This document shows positions 17,942 to 27,062 of a stretch of 34,033 nucleotides of DNA, piece after piece. The DNA comes from Hyphomicrobiales bacterium (GTDB lineage: Bacteria > Pseudomonadota > Alphaproteobacteria > Rhizobiales > Beijerinckiaceae): positions 1 to 34,033 of the forward strand of contig JAQGJX010000029.1 in assembly GCA_028290405.1 (NCBI GenBank), given 5' to 3'. The notes below the pieces were generated by a model. The model was given only the letters and a program-made list of their open reading frames with translations, was not told the DNA's origin and did not search any database. Within the stretch, counting starts at the first letter, position 1. The number at the start of each line of letters is the position of its first letter. The position numbers were made by a program, and so were the translations under genes.

Positions 17942-19294
17942 TCATTGCCGCCCGCGCGCCCGCGCCACCGCTCCGTCCACGTCGCTCCAGGCCGGCTGCG
18001 CGCTGAAGCGCGCGCGCACATAGCGCGTCACGGCGGCGATCTCGGCGTCGGAGAGCTGCTGGCCGAAGGCCGTCATGGAGCGCCCCAGGGAGCCCTGCGG
18101 CGGCTTGATCCCTTCCATTGTCGCGCGCACGACGTTGATGGGATCCGGAAGATGCGCTGCGGCGCCCAGCGCCAGCGGGGCGGAGCGTCCGCCGGGCTTG
18201 TGGCATTCCGCGCAGCGCGCCGCAAAGACGCGCGCGCCCGCCTGCATCTGCGCGTCCTGCGCAAGGCCCGCAGGTTCGCCGGCCTCAGCCTTGTCGGCGA
18301 ACGCCTTTGCGTCGCGCTCGCGCGCCTCCTGCTGGGATTGCGGGCGCTGGCCGCCTTGCAGCGACATCACATAGGCGGCGATGGCGAACACGTCGTCTTC
18401 GTTCTGGTCGCGCAGCGCGTTGACGACTGCGGTCATGGAGCCGCCCGCGATCCCGTGCTGGGCGTCCCAGCCGTCCATCAGGTAGTTGACCAGCGCTTTC
18501 GTCGTCCACGGAACGGGCGCCGGCGAGGCCTTGTTGAGGGCGGGCGCATACCAGCCGTTGACGAGCGCGCCGCCGTAGGCGTCCTGGCCGGTCTTCACGG
18601 CGCCCAGCAGGTTGCGGGGCGTGTGGCAGGCGCCGCAATGGCCCAGTCCTTCCGCCAGATAGGCGCCGCGGTTCCACTCGGCGTCTTTCGCCGGGTCGTT
18701 CTGCATCGGCTTGGGCAGGTACATCGCCTTCCAGAGCGCGAGGCCCTGGCGGATGTTGAACGGGAAGCCGAGGTTGGTGACGGGCGGGGCGTCCGCCGCA
18801 GGGTCCACGCTGCGCATGAAGTAGGCGTAGATGGCCGCCACGTCCTCGTCGGTCACGCGCGCGAAATGGTCGTACGGGAAGGCTGGATAGAGGTGCGTCC
18901 CGTCGCGGCTCACGCCCTCGCGCATGGCGCGCGTGAACGCCGCCAGCGTCCAGCCGCCAATTCCTTTGTCCACGTCGGGCGTGATGTTGCTGGAGTAGAT
19001 GGTTCCGAAGGGCGTGGCCAGCGCGCGCCCGCCCGCATACGGGGCGCCGCCTTCGCGCGTGTGGCAGGACGCGCAGGCGCCCAGCATCGCCAGCGTCTCG
19101 CCGCGCGCCGCGAGCTTGCGGTCGAAGGAAGCGGATTTCGCATCGGGCGCCAAGGGGATTTCGGGCGGAAACACGGGCAGCAGCATGAGTGCCGCGGCGC
19201 CCGCCGCGATGAGCGCCGCAAGACAAAGCGCCAACGTCCCGACCACAATCCTCGCGAACATCCGCCCCCCGGTCGTCGGCGGCTTGGCCGCCAT
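17942..19294 (-). CDS. Membrane-anchored triheme cytochrome c (dehydrogenase electron-transfer subunit)
   Basis: 450 aa. Three c-type heme sites: CASCH (74-78), CGACH (220-224) and CAECH (361-365). An N-terminal hydrophobic segment (about 15-40) is an uncleaved anchor or signal. This three-heme layout matches the cytochrome subunits of membrane-bound alcohol/aldehyde dehydrogenases and of periplasmic xanthine-oxidase-family enzymes, which pass electrons to ubiquinone or a terminal oxidase. It is divergent, 81 nt away, from genes for the iron-sulfur and molybdenum subunits of such an enzyme, so it is probably their electron acceptor. Start at 19294 lacks a clear Shine-Dalgarno; the Met at 19261, with GGGGGGCGG upstream, is an alternative. 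Confidence 0.87.
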   Translation of the reverse strand: MAAKPPTTGGRMFARIVVGTLALCLAALIAAGAAALMLLPVFPPEIPLAPDAKSASFDRKLAARGETLAMLGACASCHTREGGAPYAGGRALATPFGTIYSSNITPDVDKGIGGWTLAAFTRAMREGVSRDGTHLYPAFPYDHFARVTDEDVAAIYAYFMRSVDPAADAPPVTNLGFPFNIRQGLALWKAMYLPKPMQNDPAKDAEWNRGAYLAEGLGHCGACHTPRNLLGAVKTGQDAYGGALVNGWYAPALNKASPAPVPWTTKALVNYLMDGWDAQHGIAGGSMTAVVNALRDQNEDDVFAIAAYVMSLQGGQRPQSQQEARERDAKAFADKAEAGEPAGLAQDAQMQAGARVFAARCAECHKPGGRSAPLALGAAAHLPDPINVVRATMEGIKPPQGSLGRSMTAFGQQLSDAEIAAVTRYVRARFSAQPAWSDVDGAVARARGRQ

Positions 19295-19375
19295 TGCAAA
19301 CAGATGGGCGGACGTTTAGCGTATTCTCAAGCGCGCGCAACAAAGCGCAGCCTGTTTGAAGGGGAGGACAACCTC

Positions 19376-19837
19376 ATGGCGGTGACGCTGACGATCAATG
19401 GGACGTCCCATAATGTGGACGTTGAACCCGAGACGCCGTTGCTCTGGGTGATTCGCGACAACATCGGGCTCACGGGCACGAAATACGGCTGCGGCATTTC
19501 CCGTTGCGGCGCCTGCACCATTCATATCGACGGCAAGCCCGTGAAGGCCTGCCAGACCGCCGCTTCAGCCGCCGTCGGCAAGCAGGTCACCACCATCGAG
19601 GGGCTCTCCAAGGACAGCACCCACCCGGTGCAGGTCGCCTGGGTGGAAGTGGGCGTGCCGCAGTGCGGCTATTGCCAGTCGGGGCAGATCATGTCCGCCG
19701 CCGCGCTTCTCGCCACGCGCAAGAAGCCGTCCGACCGCGAGATCGACGCCGCCATGGCGGACAACATCTGCCGCTGCGGCACCTATCCGCGAATCAAGGC
19801 CGGCATCCGCCGCGCCTCCGAAATCGCCGGCAGCTGA
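19376..19837 (+). CDS. [2Fe-2S] subunit of a xanthine-oxidase-family molybdenum hydroxylase
   Basis: 153 aa, standard length for the small subunit (IorA/CoxS type). The plant-type [2Fe-2S] cluster ligands are Cys39, Cys44, Cys47 (in [11 protein letters not shown]) and Cys59; the second cluster uses Cys97, Cys100 (QCGYC), Cys132 and Cys134 (ICRCG). It relays electrons from the molybdenum site. No signal peptide is present; export would need piggy-backing on the twin-arginine signal of the large subunit. GGGGAGG eight bases upstream supports the ATG. The large-subunit gene follows after 10 nt. No FAD-binding medium subunit is nearby, which fits the isoquinoline-oxidoreductase/aldehyde-dehydrogenase branch that uses cytochromes instead. 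Confidence 0.93.
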   Translation: MAVTLTINGTSHNVDVEPETPLLWVIRDNIGLTGTKYGCGISRCGACTIHIDGKPVKACQTAASAAVGKQVTTIEGLSKDSTHPVQVAWVEVGVPQCGYCQSGQIMSAAALLATRKKPSDREIDAAMADNICRCGTYPRIKAGIRRASEIAGS

Positions 19838-19847
19838 GGGGGCCACC

Positions 19848-22034
19848 ATGACCAACGTGAATCTCTCGCGCCGCGCCTTCATCCAGACGTCCGTCGCCGC
19901 CGGCGGCGGGTTGCTGCTGGGCTTCCACATGCCCTCCGCCAGCGCGGCCAAGATCGAGCCGACCCCGTGGAACACGCCCACGAGCGGCGTCGAGGTCAAC
20001 GCCTGGCTCACCGTCGATCCCAATGGCGGCTTCACCATCCGCATCCCCCACACGGAAATGGGGCAGGGCGGCATCACCTCCGTCGCCATGATGATCGCCG
20101 AAGAACTCGACGTGCCGTGGAACAAGATCCAGACGGTGTTCGCCGATCCGAACCGGCACCTGCGGAACAACAAAGAATACAAGGTGATGAGCACGCACGG
20201 CTCGCAGCTTGTGCGCCTGCAGCATCCCCATCTCATGCAGGCCGGCGCCTCGGCCCGCGAGCGCCTGAAGGAGGCCGCCGCGCAGGCGTGGGGCGTGCCC
20301 CGCGACCAGGTCGTCGCCAAGCAGGGCGTGCTCACGTCCGGCGCGAAGTCCGCGCCCTATGCCGAGTTCGCCACGGCCGCCGCCAAGATCAAGCTCGACA
20401 AGGAGCCCGAGATCAAGAAGGACGGCGAGTGGTGGCTGCTGGGCACGCCCACCCAGCGCCTCGACATCCCCCACAAGGTGAACGGCAGCGCGGAATACGC
20501 CATCGACACCAGGGTTCCGGGCATGGTGTACGCCGCCGTGAAGGCCTGCCCGGTGCCGTGGGGCGCCGTGAAGAGCTTCAACTTCGAGGCCATCAAGGGC
20601 CGCCCGGGCGTCATCGCCGCGATTGAACTGAAGGCCGTGCCGGGCAAGGAAGACCAGCCCGACATGCAGAACGCAGTCGCGGTGGTGGCCGATAGCTGGT
20701 ATCGCGCCAAGACGGCGCTGGACCTGCTGCCGATCGAATGGGACTTCGGCCCCAACGCCAACGTCAGCAGCGCCGACATGCTCGCCATCGGCCGCAAGGT
20801 CGTGGAGGAGAAGGGCATCGTCAGCAAGGACAGCCCGCAGGCCATTGAACTCGTGGCCAACGGCAAGAAGGTCGTGTCGGCGCAGTACGAGCGCCCGTTC
20901 GAGACCCACGCCCGCATGGAGCCGATCAACGCGACCGTGCACGTGCAGGACGACCGCGTCGACGTCTGGTCCCCCACCCAGGACCAGTCCTCGGCGGTCC
21001 TTCTGGTGGCCGACCAGTTGAAGCGCGATCCCAAGGACGTCTACGCCCACACCATGTTCCTGGGCGGCGGCTTCGGCGGCAACGGCGCGGGAGGCACGGC
21101 GGTGACGCGGCAGGCTGCGGAGATCTCCAGGCAGGTCAAGCGGCCCGTGAAGGTGCTGTGGAGCCGCGAGGAGGACATCGCGCAGGACAAGCAGCGCATG
21201 ATGTCGGTCGCCAAGCTCAGCGCGTCCATCGGCGCCAACGGGCTGCCGGAGGCCATCGTCACGCGGGCCATGTGGTTCTCGAAGGGCAAGGCCAACCAGA
21301 TCGGGCCGGCGACGGCGGATTACGGCATCACCACGATGCCCTACATCATCCCGAACCGGCACCATGAGCGGCAGAACGTCGAGACCCATATCCCTAGCTC
21401 GACCCATCGCGCGCCCGGCGCCAACCAGACCGGCTTCATCACCGAGTGCTTCATCGACGAACTGGCGCTGGCGGGCGGCTGGAACCCGCTCGACTGGCGC
21501 ATCGAGATGACCAAGGGGCTGGCGGACCATCAGCTTGTCCTCAACATGCTGAAGGACAAGGCGGGCTATCGCACGGACCTGCGCCGCGGCGAGGGCATGG
21601 GCGTGGCCATCGTGGAGTGCCACGAGACCATCGCGGCGGCCTGCGCCACCGTGTCGGTGAGCCGCCGCGGCCAGCTGACGGTGGAAAAGATCGTGGTCGT
21701 CGCCGACCCCGGTCATGTCATCAATCCGCACGCGGGCCGCGAGCAGATGGAAGGCTCGGTGATCTACGAACTCGGCCACGCCTGGATGGGCGGTCTCGAC
21801 ATCCAGAAGGGCCGCGTCGCGAACACCAACTTCGACAGCTACAATCTCATGCGCATCGACCAGGCGCCCGAGATCGAGACGCACTTCGCGCTGTCCAAGG
21901 GCAAGCGCTGGGGCGGTCTGGGCGAGCCCGCCGGCCCGCCGGTGCCGCCCGCCGTCGCCAACGCGATCTTCGCCGCGACCGGCAAGCGCATCCGCTCGAC
22001 CCCGTTCCGGCTGCATGACCTGAGCTGGAGCTGA
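19848..22034 (+). CDS. Molybdopterin-binding large subunit, IorB/aldehyde-dehydrogenase type
   Basis: 728 aa, typical of the IorB branch. The N-terminus NLSRRAFIQTSVAAGGGLLLG is a twin-arginine signal, so the folded enzyme is probably periplasmic. Molybdopterin-binding landmarks include HTEMGQGG (about 65-72), LGGGFGGNG (about 406-414), SSTHRAPGANQTGF (about 518-531) and, near the C-terminus, GEPAGPPVPPAVANAI, where Glu693 is the expected catalytic base. Family members oxidise isoquinoline, nicotinate-like N-heterocycles or aldehydes with water as the oxygen donor; the substrate cannot be chosen from sequence. GGGGGCC precedes the ATG. The gene ends 8 nt before a strong terminator, making a two-gene unit. 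Confidence 0.92.
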   Translation: MTNVNLSRRAFIQTSVAAGGGLLLGFHMPSASAAKIEPTPWNTPTSGVEVNAWLTVDPNGGFTIRIPHTEMGQGGITSVAMMIAEELDVPWNKIQTVFADPNRHLRNNKEYKVMSTHGSQLVRLQHPHLMQAGASARERLKEAAAQAWGVPRDQVVAKQGVLTSGAKSAPYAEFATAAAKIKLDKEPEIKKDGEWWLLGTPTQRLDIPHKVNGSAEYAIDTRVPGMVYAAVKACPVPWGAVKSFNFEAIKGRPGVIAAIELKAVPGKEDQPDMQNAVAVVADSWYRAKTALDLLPIEWDFGPNANVSSADMLAIGRKVVEEKGIVSKDSPQAIELVANGKKVVSAQYERPFETHARMEPINATVHVQDDRVDVWSPTQDQSSAVLLVADQLKRDPKDVYAHTMFLGGGFGGNGAGGTAVTRQAAEISRQVKRPVKVLWSREEDIAQDKQRMMSVAKLSASIGANGLPEAIVTRAMWFSKGKANQIGPATADYGITTMPYIIPNRHHERQNVETHIPSSTHRAPGANQTGFITECFIDELALAGGWNPLDWRIEMTKGLADHQLVLNMLKDKAGYRTDLRRGEGMGVAIVECHETIAAACATVSVSRRGQLTVEKIVVVADPGHVINPHAGREQMEGSVIYELGHAWMGGLDIQKGRVANTNFDSYNLMRIDQAPEIETHFALSKGKRWGGLGEPAGPPVPPAVANAIFAATGKRIRSTPFRLHDLSWS

Positions 22035-22041
22035 CGCCAAC

Positions 22042-22080
22042 CGCCGCCGGGGGCGCTTTCGTACCCCGGCGGCGCTTTTT
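22042..22080 (+). terminator. Rho-independent terminator after the molybdenum hydroxylase genes
   Basis: A perfect 11-bp GC-rich stem (CGCCGCCGGGG at 22042-22052 pairing with CCCCGGCGGCG at 22064-22074), an 11-nt loop and a run of five T at 22076-22080 follow the stop codon by 8 nt. Confidence 0.9.
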
Positions 22081-22326
22081 GCAGTTTGAAGAGCTCTTTT
22101 TGAGCCGGTTTCGAGCGCCCGTGGGTCTATCGGTCGCAGGGCTGCGGCCTTCGCCCGCATTTACATGCGCGCCGTCCGGCGTCACGACATTCCCGCGCAG
22201 GTTCTGCTCGCGCACGCCTCCAGCGCCCGCAGCCTGCGATTCGACGCTGGCGGCCGCCGCCGGACCGTTCTATTGCAATTCTGAAGGCCCGGCCTGTGCG
22301 GACGTGAAGACCAAGGGGAGCCGACC
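22081..22326 (+). promoter_or_regulatory. Intergenic region upstream of hemA
   Basis: About 245 nt lie between the terminator and hemA and should hold the hemA promoter. I cannot identify a convincing -35/-10 pair, an Fnr/FixK-type TTGAT-N4-ATCAA box or an Irr element. A short open frame runs through it, but its codons and composition do not look like a gene. Confidence 0.35.
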
Positions 22327-23703
22327 ATGAACTACGACGCTTTCTTTCTCGGCCAGCTCGACGGTCTTCGCCGCGAAGGGCGCTACCGCGTGTTCGCCGA
22401 CCTTGAGCGCGCGCGCGGCGCCTTCCCCAAGGCGGTTTTCCACGGGCCGGACGGCGTCAAGGACGTGACCGTCTGGTGCTCGAACGATTACCTGGGCATG
22501 GGCCAGCACCCCAAGGTCCTCTCCGCCATGCACGCCGCGCTGGACAGCGCGGGCGCGGGGGCGGGCGGCACGCGCAACATTTCCGGCACCAGCCATCACC
22601 ACGTGCTGCTGGAGCGTGAACTCGCCGACCTGCACCACAAGGAATCGGCGCTGCTCTTCACCTCCGGCTACGTGTCCAACTGGGCGACGCTCGGCACGCT
22701 GGCGGCCGGCATGCCCAATTGCATCGTGATCTCCGACGAGGGCAACCACGCCTCGATGATCGAGGGCGTGCGCCATTCGCGCGTCGAGAAGCGCATCTTC
22801 GCCCACAACGACCCGCGCGATCTGGAGCGCTGCCTGGCCGACCTCGACCCGGACCGCCCGAAGATCGTGATGTTCGAATCCGTGTATTCCATGGACGGCG
22901 ACATCGCCCCGATAGCGGAACTCTGCGACGTGGCCGACAAGTACGGCGCCATGACCTACCTCGATGAAGTGCATGCGGTGGGCATGTACGGTCCGCGCGG
23001 CGGCGGCATCGCCGAGCGCGAGGGGTTGAGCCATCGGCTCACGGTGATCGAGGGAACGCTCGCCAAGGCGTATGGCGTGCTGGGCGGCTACATCGCCGCT
23101 TCCGAGGCGCTGTGCGACTATGTGCGCAGCTTCTCGTCCGGCTTCATCTTCACCACCGCGTTGCCGCCCGCGCTCGCCGCAGGCGCGTGCGCCGCCGTCT
23201 CGCACCTCAAGTCCTCCAGCGAGGAGCGCGCGCGCCATCAGGACCGCGTGGCGCGGCTGCGCGCCGGGCTCGACCGGCTGCGCATTCCCCACCTCGACAA
23301 CCCCAGCCACATCGTGCCCGTGATGGTGCGCGATCCCGTGCGCTGCAAGGAAATCAGCGACCGGCTGATGGACGAGTGCGGCGTCTACATCCAGCCCATC
23401 AACTACCCCACGGTGCCGCGCGGCGCGGAGCGGCTGCGCATCACGCCCTCGCCGCTGCACAGCGACGACGACATCGATCATCTGCTGGCCTCCCTCGACG
23501 CCATCTGGACGGCGCTGGACGCTCCGCGCGAGGCGGCGGTGGATGCGCGCCATCCGCTCGCCCAACTGTGCCCGGTGGCGGGCCCGCTCAGGATGGATCC
23601 GGCGGACGTCGGCGTGGACTCCTGCCCGTGGGTGGGCGAACGCGCCAGCGAAGCCGGGCTCCAGCACGCCGCCCCCGCCAGCGACGAGACGGCGAGCGCC
23701 TGA
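22327..23703 (+). CDS. hemA: 5-aminolevulinate synthase with a Cys-Pro-containing C-terminal extension
   Basis: 458 aa. It condenses glycine and succinyl-CoA to 5-aminolevulinate, the first step of the C4 heme pathway, using pyridoxal phosphate. The cofactor lysine is Lys247 in [21 protein letters not shown] (213-219) holds the Asp/His that contact the cofactor. The core (about 1-400) matches alphaproteobacterial HemA end to end. An extra ~58 residues follow, rich in Ala/Asp, with LCPVAG (Cys415-Pro416) and SCPWVG (Cys433-Pro434). Cys-Pro dipeptides are the core of heme-regulatory motifs, for example in mammalian ALAS1 and in the rhizobial regulator Irr, so heme feedback is an attractive inference. 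GGGGAG six bases upstream supports the start. hemF lies 140 nt downstream. Confidence 0.96.
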   Translation: MNYDAFFLGQLDGLRREGRYRVFADLERARGAFPKAVFHGPDGVKDVTVWCSNDYLGMGQHPKVLSAMHAALDSAGAGAGGTRNISGTSHHHVLLERELADLHHKESALLFTSGYVSNWATLGTLAAGMPNCIVISDEGNHASMIEGVRHSRVEKRIFAHNDPRDLERCLADLDPDRPKIVMFESVYSMDGDIAPIAELCDVADKYGAMTYLDEVHAVGMYGPRGGGIAEREGLSHRLTVIEGTLAKAYGVLGGYIAASEALCDYVRSFSSGFIFTTALPPALAAGACAAVSHLKSSSEERARHQDRVARLRAGLDRLRIPHLDNPSHIVPVMVRDPVRCKEISDRLMDECGVYIQPINYPTVPRGAERLRITPSPLHSDDDIDHLLASLDAIWTALDAPREAAVDARHPLAQLCPVAGPLRMDPADVGVDSCPWVGERASEAGLQHAAPASDETASA

Positions 23704-23710
23704 GTCGGGC

Positions 23711-23730
23711 CGCCGCGCACGCGCGCGGCG
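23711..23730 (+). other. GC-rich hairpin just after hemA
   Basis: CGCCGCGC (23711-23718) and GCGCGGCG (23723-23730) form a perfect 8-bp stem with a 4-nt loop, 7 nt after the hemA stop. No T run follows, so this is not a standard intrinsic terminator; it could slow polymerase, protect the mRNA end or be incidental in this GC-rich DNA. Confidence 0.4.
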
Positions 23731-23843
23731 CCCGGCGGTCTCCACGGCCTGCGCATTGATCTGGTCACGGTTGCGCCGCGCGCCGCCCGTCCCGATACTC
23801 CGGCTCACGCAGACAGCACTTTCTATTGAGACGGAAACTTCCC

Positions 23844-24764
23844 ATGTCCGAGCATGAACGCGCCCTCGAGGCGCGCAAGCAGACGGCGCGCGCCTGGTTC
23901 GAGGCCCTGCAGGGGCGCATCATCGCAGCCTTCGAGGCTCTCGAGGACGAGTGCGCCGGCCCGTTCGACCCCGAGGCGCCCGCAGGCGCTCCAGGCCGCT
24001 TCGTCCGCAAGCCCTGGTCGCGCACGGACCATTCGGGCGCCCCGGGCGGCGGCGGCGCGATGGCCATGCTGGCCGGCCGGGCGTTCGAGAAGGCGGGGGT
24101 GCATTGCTCCACCGTCCATGGAACCTTCGCGCCCGAATTCGCCAAGCAGATTCCCGGCGCCGAGGAAGACCCGCGCTTCTGGGCCTCAGGCATTTCGCTC
24201 ATCGTGCATCCCTGGAACCCCACCGTTCCGGCCGTGCACATGAACACGCGCTTCGTCGTCACCTCGAAAGCCTGGTTCGGCGGCGGCGCGGACCTGACGC
24301 CGGTGCTGGACCGGCGCCGCGTGCAGGAGGACCCCGACAGCATGGCGTTCCACGCCGCCTTCCGGGGCGCCTGCGAACGCCATCCCGTGGCCGACTACGA
24401 CAAGTACAAGACCTGGTGCGACGAGTACTTCCATCTCAAGCACCGCAACGAGCCGCGCGGCGTCGGCGGCATCTTTTATGACTGGCTGAACAGCGCCGGG
24501 GATGCGCGCAACAGCGGCTGGGACGCCGACTTCGCCTTCACGCGCGACGTGGGCGAGACGTTCCTTGGCGTCTACCCCGAACTCGTGCGGCGCAACCTCG
24601 CGACGCCATGGACGCCGGCCGACCGCGAGGAGCAATTGATCCGGCGCGGACGCTACGTGGAGTTCAACCTGCTCTATGACCGCGGCACGATCTTCGGGCT
24701 GAAGACCGGCGGCAACGTCGAGTCGATCCTCTCCTCCATGCCGCCCCGCGTGCGCTGGCCCTGA
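23844..24764 (+). CDS. hemF: Oxygen-dependent coproporphyrinogen-III oxidase
   Basis: 306 aa, normal length. HemF converts coproporphyrinogen III to protoporphyrinogen IX using O2 in the cytoplasm. Family blocks visible: HMNTRFV (about 132-138), [10 protein letters not shown] (about 147-156), [26 protein letters not shown] (split, about 186-213) and the C-terminal [23 protein letters not shown] followed by ESILSSMPP. The active-site Asp/Arg/His positions look intact. The ATG at 23844 has GGAAAC about six bases upstream. With hemA 140 nt upstream on the same strand, two heme steps are clustered; use of the aerobic enzyme suggests heme synthesis under oxygen. Confidence 0.96.
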   Translation: MSEHERALEARKQTARAWFEALQGRIIAAFEALEDECAGPFDPEAPAGAPGRFVRKPWSRTDHSGAPGGGGAMAMLAGRAFEKAGVHCSTVHGTFAPEFAKQIPGAEEDPRFWASGISLIVHPWNPTVPAVHMNTRFVVTSKAWFGGGADLTPVLDRRRVQEDPDSMAFHAAFRGACERHPVADYDKYKTWCDEYFHLKHRNEPRGVGGIFYDWLNSAGDARNSGWDADFAFTRDVGETFLGVYPELVRRNLATPWTPADREEQLIRRGRYVEFNLLYDRGTIFGLKTGGNVESILSSMPPRVRWP

Positions 24765-25145
24765 GGGGGCCTCACGCCACGCGGGCCGCTCCGCTCTGCG
24801 CGACCGCCGCACGGTCCGTCGCGCGCCCGCGCCCCCGCTTAACGTCGGATCATACCAATAGCCAAGATTAAGATGCTGCTGGAAGCATGGCCTTAGCCTG
24901 CTCGCCCGGTGAACGCCGAATTTTGAGATAACACTTATAAAACAATGCTTTGGCTTATTTTCGGCCGCTTCCCGCCAAGGGACGCCACTGCGCTCCCCTG
25001 CGCTGTCCACAGGCGTGCTTAATATTTTTAAGTGTTTTGTGAATCAGAAGCTTACACGTGACTTGACGGCTTTCCGGCGCAGCTTTCGCCGGAATCTTTG
25101 ATCTAGATTGTTCGCATTACGATCAATTTGCGCTAATAACGCATT
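24765..25145. promoter_or_regulatory. 381-nt intergenic region upstream of the sensor kinase, partly AT-rich
   Basis: The first ~80 nt are GC-rich like the coding DNA. From about 24840 the composition becomes AT-richer, notably around 24925-24960 and 25018-25045, the latter containing CTTAATATTTTTAAG. A perfect hairpin sits at 25072-25094. No gene, tRNA or recognised operator is seen. It should contain the promoter of the two-component genes. Confidence 0.5.
25072..25094. repeat. Perfect 8-bp inverted repeat upstream of the sensor kinase
   Basis: TTCCGGCG (25072-25079) and CGCCGGAA (25087-25094) are exact inverted copies with a 7-nt spacer, 51 nt before the kinase start. The following TCTTTG is too weak for an intrinsic terminator. 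It may be an operator, perhaps autoregulatory, or a leader hairpin. Confidence 0.5.
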
Positions 25146-27062
25146 ATGACGCTTTTGCCATACATCGTAAACGATTTGCGCGTCCCTCTCGCCCGGCTTC
25201 TCGCCGGGGCCCTCGTGGTCGCCCTGGCGTCGTCGGCTTGCGCCGCCGGGGAGCAGGGCGCGGGCGGAGCGTCCGGCAAGCATCTTCTGGTGCTCTTCAG
25301 CAACAACAGGCTCCTCCCGGCCAACGTCGAGGCGGACCGGGGCATCCGGTCGAAGCTCCAGGGGCTGCAACCGGACGCGGAGATCAGCGCCGAATTCCTC
25401 GATTATCCGCGCTTCACCGGCGAAGACTATATCCGGACCCTCTCGGCGTATCTGCGCGAGAAGTACAGAGAGCGGCCGCCGCAGGTCGTGGTGGTCGCAG
25501 GGCAGGACGCGTTCGCCTTCCTGATGGATAACCGCCGCCATCTCTTCCCCGCCGCGCCCGTCGTGCACATCGCCGCCTCCGCTGCGCAGATCGAGGCGGC
25601 GGCGCCGTTGCCCGCAGATGTGGTGGGCGAGCCCCTGAACATCGATTTCAGGGGCACAGTGGAACTGGCGTTGCGCCATCATGCGCAGGCGCGCCACGTG
25701 GTCGTGGTCACGGGCGCGTCGGCGTTCGACCGCGCTTACGAGGCGCAGTTCCGGCGCGATGCCGCCCGCATGGGCGAACGCGCCAGCTTCGAGTTCCTGG
25801 CCGGTCTTTCGACGCAAGACGTGCTGGCGCGCCTGGCGGCGCTGGACCGCGGCAGCGTGGTCTTCACGCCCGGGTTCTTCCAGGACCGCGAGGGCCGCAG
25901 CTATTTCCCCCGCGAAGCCGTGTCCATCATGACGAAGGCCTCCGGCGCGCCCGTCTATGGGCCGTTCGAAACTTTGATCGGCGCGGGCGTGGTCGGCGGC
26001 AGCATGGTGAACTTCTTCGACATGGGCCAGGAGGCCGCGGAGGCGGCGAGCGCCATCATGGTCGGCGCCGAGCCTGCGAGCCTGACGCCGCCGCCCCGCG
26101 CGCCGGCGCAGGCGCAACTGGATTGGCGCGAGGCGCGACGGTGGCAGGTCCCGCCGCATCTGGTGTCGCGCGACACGCTGGTGCGTTTCAAGGAGCCGAC
26201 GTTCTGGGAGGCGCATCGGCGCGAAGCGCTGGCGGCGACGGGCGTGTTCGCCCTGCAGGCGCTGCTGATCTCGGGCCTGCTGGTGGAGCGCCAGCGCCGC
26301 AGGCGCACGGAGATCGCCCTGAAGAACAACCTGTTCCAGCTCGCCCACGCGTCCCGGCGGGCCATCGCGGGCGAGTTGACCGGCTCCATCGCGCACGAAA
26401 TCAACCAGCCCCTGGGGGCCATTCTCAGCAACGCCGTGGCGGCCGATCTCATGCTGGAGTCAGGGTCCTGCACGCGCGAGGAATTGCGCGAGATCCTGCA
26501 GGACATCCGCCGCGACAACATGCGGGCCAGCGAGGTGATCCGCCGCCTGCGCGCGCTGCTCCAGAACAAGGAGCTGGAGCACGCGCCTTTCGACGTGAAC
26601 GAGGCGATCAGCGACGCAGCCCACGTGCTTCGCGCGGAAGTGCAACGCCGGCAGGCGCAACTTGTCGTCCTGCCTGCCCCCGCGCCGCTGGTCGTCGCCG
26701 GCGACCACATCCAGATCCAGCAGGTCGTCATCAACCTGGTGCTCAACGCCATGGACGCGACGGCGACGCTGCCCCCCGAGCGCCGCGCGGTGGTCGTGCA
26801 GGCCGCGAGCGTCCAGGGGGGCGTCGACGTCAGCGTCGCCGACAGGGGCGCAGGCGTTCCGCCCGCCAAGCTGGAGCAGATCTTCGATTCGTTCTTCACC
26901 ACCAAGTCGGCGGGAATCGGCCTTGGCCTGTCCATCGCGCGCACGCTGGTGGAGAGCCACCACGGGCGCATCTGGGTCGAGAACGGACCCCAAGAGGGCG
27001 CCATCTTTCACGTCTTCCTGCCGTGGCCCGCAGGGGCAGGCGATTCAGCGAGAGGGACATGA
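25146..27062 (+). CDS. Membrane sensor histidine kinase with a periplasmic binding-protein-like sensor domain
   Basis: 638 aa. A hydrophobic segment at about 14-34 targets the chain to the membrane; residues 45-310 form a periplasmic-binding-protein-like domain (KHLLVLFSNNR, VVVVAGQDAFAFL, HVVVVTGASAFDRAYEAQF), and a second membrane segment is at about 361-380. The cytoplasmic kinase has the H box SIAHEINQPLGAI with His417, N box VINLVLNAMDAT, G1 ADRGAGVPP, F box IFDSFFTTK and G2 GIGLGLSIA. HEINQPL places it with FixL/DctB-like kinases. No PAS domain is seen. The sensor presumably binds a small periplasmic ligand, unknown. No good Shine-Dalgarno precedes the ATG. Its stop overlaps the regulator start region, so the two are co-translated. 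Confidence 0.9.
   Translation: MTLLPYIVNDLRVPLARLLAGALVVALASSACAAGEQGAGGASGKHLLVLFSNNRLLPANVEADRGIRSKLQGLQPDAEISAEFLDYPRFTGEDYIRTLSAYLREKYRERPPQVVVVAGQDAFAFLMDNRRHLFPAAPVVHIAASAAQIEAAAPLPADVVGEPLNIDFRGTVELALRHHAQARHVVVVTGASAFDRAYEAQFRRDAARMGERASFEFLAGLSTQDVLARLAALDRGSVVFTPGFFQDREGRSYFPREAVSIMTKASGAPVYGPFETLIGAGVVGGSMVNFFDMGQEAAEAASAIMVGAEPASLTPPPRAPAQAQLDWREARRWQVPPHLVSRDTLVRFKEPTFWEAHRREALAATGVFALQALLISGLLVERQRRRRTEIALKNNLFQLAHASRRAIAGELTGSIAHEINQPLGAILSNAVAADLMLESGSCTREELREILQDIRRDNMRASEVIRRLRALLQNKELEHAPFDVNEAISDAAHVLRAEVQRRQAQLVVLPAPAPLVVAGDHIQIQQVVINLVLNAMDATATLPPERRAVVVQAASVQGGVDVSVADRGAGVPPAKLEQIFDSFFTTKSAGIGLGLSIARTLVESHHGRIWVENGPQEGAIFHVFLPWPAGAGDSARGT

Noticed and set aside
19794-22160. 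788-codon minus-strand open frame opposite the molybdenum large subunit
   Set aside because: It covers a well-conserved enzyme gene in antisense and crosses the terminator; no recognisable protein features.
22079-22330. Possible 83-codon gene in the hemA upstream region
   Set aside because: It begins in the terminator T run, lacks a ribosome binding site, overlaps the hemA start and has no recognisable features.
22270-23808. 512-codon minus-strand open frame opposite hemA
   Set aside because: hemA is certain on the other strand; the antisense product is low-complexity Arg/His/Ala.
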